From Lachnospiraceae bacterium (GTDB lineage: Bacteria; Bacillota; Clostridia; Lachnospirales; Lachnospiraceae), in the NCBI GenBank assembly GCA_017387565.1, contig JAFOEY010000032.1, positions 124,001-188,000 on the forward strand: DNA of 64,000 bases, given 5' to 3'. Each line of letters begins with the position of its first letter. Position 1 is the stretch's first letter. The notes beneath the pieces are model-generated. The model did not search any database. It had not been told where the DNA came from and saw nothing but the letters and a program-made list of their open reading frames with translations. Made by a program: the position numbers and the translations under genes. Below, in pieces: positions 62,276 through 64,000 of this stretch.

Positions 62276-62316
62276 GCAAACAAGGAATCTAATTTGGATT
62301 CCTTGTTTGCGTTTTC
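62276..62316 (+). terminator. Intrinsic terminator after the coiled-coil gene
   Basis: GCAAACAAGGAATC pairs with GATTCCTTGTTTGC around a TAATTTG loop, followed by GTTTTC. Confidence 0.9.
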
Positions 62317-62327
62317 TGCACAGACGT

Positions 62328-62402
62328 GGTGCTTAGAAAGTCTGGAAACCGAAGTATGGGGCGATAAAGATATATAATGGAAACACAAACTCGAAAAGGG
62401 AA
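62328..62402. repeat. Family A right-half remnant, copy 10
   Basis: GTGGTGCTTAGAAAG, ACCGAAGTATGGGGCGATAAAGATATATAA, GGAAACACAAACTCGAAAAGGGA. The whole left half and centre are absent. Confidence 0.7.
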
Positions 62403-62431
62403 ATAATTTTTGATTTTTTTAAAATTGGGGC

Positions 62432-62460
62432 TTTTCAAGACAGAAACTTTGTGTTATAGT
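62432..62460 (+). promoter_or_regulatory. Promoter of the tRNA gene
   Basis: TTTTCA (62432-62437), 17 bases, TATAGT (62455-62460), 12 bases before the tRNA. Confidence 0.5.
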
Positions 62461-62471
62461 ATGACTTGTGC

Positions 62472-62545
62472 CGTGGTGTGGCTCAGCTTGGTAGAGCGCT
62501 ACATTAGGGATGTAGAGGTCGCAGGTTCAAATCCTGTCACCGCGA
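62472..62545 (+). tRNA. tRNA-Pro, anticodon AGG
   Basis: A 74-base cloverleaf: acceptor CGTGGTG/CACCGCG (one T-G), D arm GCTC/GAGC, anticodon stem CTACA/TGTAG with loop TTAGGGA (anticodon AGG, 62506-62508), T arm GCAGG-TTCAAAT-CCTGT. The C1-G72 pair, the A73 discriminator (62545) and G35-G36-G37 are tRNA-Pro identity features. CCA is not encoded. A34 is unusual in a bacterial proline tRNA. A terminator follows at once, so this is a single-tRNA transcript. Confidence 0.93.
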
Positions 62546-62548
62546 TTA

Positions 62549-62578
62549 ATCGGAATTCTAATATGGAATTCCGATTTT
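62549..62578 (+). terminator. Intrinsic terminator of the tRNA transcript
   Basis: AATCGGAATTC pairs with GAATTCCGATT around TAATATG, ending in TTTTTT. Confidence 0.9.
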
Positions 62579-62654
62579 TTAGTTTTGTGATGTTGAAATA
62601 CATGCAGGCAAGAAGTATCATAATAATTAAGGAAATGAAAGGATATGGAATATC

Positions 62655-62825
62655 ATGGAAACTTGGTATTATGAAGTAGAAAGTATTGATGGAGATTATG
62701 CAAATCTAAAGAGAACAGACATAGAAGCAGATGATTTGAAGCTGGTTGCAAGAGCATTACTTCCTGCGGGAATCGTAGTCGGAAGCAGATTGAAATATGA
62801 GTTTATGCAATATACGATGATGTAA
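62655..62825 (+). CDS. Small 56-residue protein
   Basis: ATG 62655 preceded by AAAGGATATGG; stop TAA 62823-62825. Sequence starts METWYYEVESIDGDYANLKR and ends YEFMQYTMM. It has alternating beta-like segments and an acidic middle (DIEADDLKL), then LPAGIVVGSRLKYEFM, which reads like a small beta-barrel that may bind RNA or protein. No known domain is recognised. The ribosome site, clean composition and position between the tRNA terminator and valS support a real gene. Confidence 0.65.
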   Translation: METWYYEVESIDGDYANLKRTDIEADDLKLVARALLPAGIVVGSRLKYEFMQYTMM

Positions 62826-62970
62826 AATGTTGGGGTTAAAATACCTTTTGCCCTCAATAGCATAATGTGCTACCAAGTTTTATTGTATGTTGCACAAATT
62901 GTATTTTGTATTCGATATGATAGTTACGTTTTGTCGTAATGTATGCCAGTTATGTTTTTGGCGTAAAGTG

Positions 62971-62999
62971 TAGAAACAACAGCTGGTTTATGGTATATT
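62971..62999 (+). promoter_or_regulatory. Probable valS promoter
   Basis: TAGAAA (62971-62976), 17 bases, TATATT (62994-62999) with an extended TGG. The start site would lie about 28 bases before the ATG, leaving no room for a T-box leader. Confidence 0.55.
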
Positions 63000-63033
63000 G
63001 TTCCTAAGGATTAATAAGGAGTGTCAATCAAAG

Positions 63034-64000
63034 ATGAGCAAAGAATTAGCAAAGACATATGATCCTCACGGACTTGAGGACCGCATTTATGAAAAGTGGC
63101 TGCAGAAAAAGTATTTTCATGCAGAAGTAGATCACAGTAAAAAGCCTTTTACAATCGTGATTCCACCGCCGAATATAACCGGTCAGCTGCATATGGGACA
63201 TGCTCTGGACAATACAATGCAGGATATCCTGATTCGTTTTAAAAGAATGCAGGGATACAATGCGTTATGGCAGCCGGGTACAGACCACGCAAGTATTGCT
63301 ACCGAAGTTAAAATTATTGAGACATTAAAAGCACAGGGAATTGATAAACACGACCTTGGACGTGAGGGATTTTTGGAGCGTGCATGGGAGTGGAAAAAAG
63401 AGTACGGCGGCAGAATTATCAGTCAGTTAAAAAAACTGGGTTCTTCCTGTGACTGGGACAGAGAACGTTTCACCATGGATGAGGGATGTAATAAAGCCGT
63501 TACCGAAGTTTTCTGTAAGATGCATGAAAAAGGATGGATTTATAAAGGTTCCCGTATTATCAACTGGTGTCCGGTTTGTAATACATCGATTTCCGATGCA
63601 GAGGTAGAATATGAAGATCAGGCAGGACATTTCTGGCATATCAAATATCCGTTGGTTGATGAAAATGGACAACCCAGCAAGACAGAGTTTTTGGAGTTCG
63701 CAACGACAAGACCGGAAACCATGCTTGGAGATACTGCAGTTGCTGTTCATCCCGATGATGAAAGATATACCTATTTACATGGAAGAAAAGTCTGGCTTCC
63801 GATTGTAAACAAAGCAATTCCGGTTGTTGAGGATACCTATGTTGATATGGAATTTGGTACCGGTGTTGTAAAGATTACACCGGCTCATGATCCGAATGAC
63901 TTTGAAGTCGGAAAGAGACACAATCTTCCTATTATTAATATCATGAATGACGATGCCACCATCAATGAAAATGGCGGAGCATATGCAGGCATGGATCGCT
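63034..64000 (+). CDS. valS: Valyl-tRNA synthetase (N-terminal part)
   Basis: The frame is open to the right edge: 322 residues of an enzyme usually near 880. It begins [22 protein letters not shown] and carries [19 protein letters not shown] (HIGH motif variant), [10 protein letters not shown] and [12 protein letters not shown], all ValRS-specific, then the start of the editing domain ([36 protein letters not shown]). It charges tRNA-Val and clears mischarged threonine. RBS AAGGAG precedes the ATG. No T-box motif is visible upstream, although many Bacillota regulate valS that way. Confidence 0.97.
   Translation, partial: MSKELAKTYDPHGLEDRIYEKWLQKKYFHAEVDHSKKPFTIVIPPPNITGQLHMGHALDNTMQDILIRFKRMQGYNALWQPGTDHASIATEVKIIETLKAQGIDKHDLGREGFLERAWEWKKEYGGRIISQLKKLGSSCDWDRERFTMDEGCNKAVTEVFCKMHEKGWIYKGSRIINWCPVCNTSISDAEVEYEDQAGHFWHIKYPLVDENGQPSKTEFLEFATTRPETMLGDTAVAVHPDDERYTYLHGRKVWLPIVNKAIPVVEDTYVDMEFGTGVVKITPAHDPNDFEVGKRHNLPIINIMNDDATINENGGAYAGMDR

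Noticed and set aside
62826..63033. T-box riboswitch before valS
   Set aside because: No GGGTGGNACCGCG-type antiterminator sequence is present and the likely promoter leaves a leader of only about 28 bases.

Overview
The window reads as chromosomal DNA of a low-GC member of the Clostridia, most probably Lachnospiraceae (Bacillota). Support comes from AGGAGG-type ribosome sites, a BspA-like leucine-rich-repeat protein with DUF4214 modules, AddAB recombination, an ECF-type thiamine transporter under a TPP riboswitch, and several small proteins typical of that family. The genus cannot be fixed from the sequence. There is no prophage, insertion sequence with a transposase, CRISPR array or rRNA operon. 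Gene content is mostly housekeeping, and the unusual material lies between the genes.

Layout. 1-4.2 kb: end of an unknown gene, then an ECF-like sigma factor, a membrane anti-sigma-like protein and a VWA-domain lipoprotein. 4.4-6.6 kb: a GT-C type membrane glycosyltransferase. 6.8-10 kb: gatCAB. 10.5-14.5 kb: an SGNH esterase, an SCP2-like protein, two small unknown proteins and guaB. 14.7-23.7 kb: a PocR-GAF-PAS-GGDEF-EAL protein overlapping a DUF2339 membrane protein with a tandem repeat, then glnS, a DUF2225 protein and a MocR-type regulator. 23.9-30.7 kb: an acidic membrane protein, an LRR/DUF4214 exported protein, a TetR regulator, a DUF6062-like cysteine protein, a uracil permease and an unknown protein. 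31.5-38.4 kb: addB-addA. 38.6-41.4 kb (minus strand): a GT2 glycosyltransferase, riboswitch-controlled thiT and signal peptidase I. 41.6-49.7 kb: a HAD-CPBP fusion, then gltB-gltD. 50.5-55.1 kb: an amidase, a histidine-less HPr-like protein and a DinG/XPD-type helicase with a nuclease-like N-terminus. 56.4-60.2 kb: an ABC ATPase, an exported accessory protein and a FtsX-type permease. 60.5-64 kb: a coiled-coil SHOCT protein, tRNA-Pro(AGG), a 56-residue protein and the start of valS.

Three families of dispersed intergenic elements were found by reading both strands. Family A has about ten complete or partial copies; it has a central hairpin with GCCCGG/CCGGGC or GACCGG/CCGGTC arms and outer inverted repeats. 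Family B has three copies of about 210-230 bp; it is a nested multi-stem element whose paired positions change together between copies. Family C has three copies of roughly 90-140 bp. Family B is the best candidate for an undescribed structured RNA or non-autonomous mobile element. A family A copy supplies the last codons and stop of thiT, giving that protein an ssrA-like ...LAA end.

The genes join up mainly as standard modules: amide-dependent tRNA charging (GatCAB alongside GlnRS), nitrogen assimilation (GltBD), double-strand-break repair (AddAB), envelope stress or surface functions (sigma/anti-sigma/VWA, ABC-FtsX tripartite system, amidase, GT-C and GT2 enzymes) and c-di-GMP turnover.
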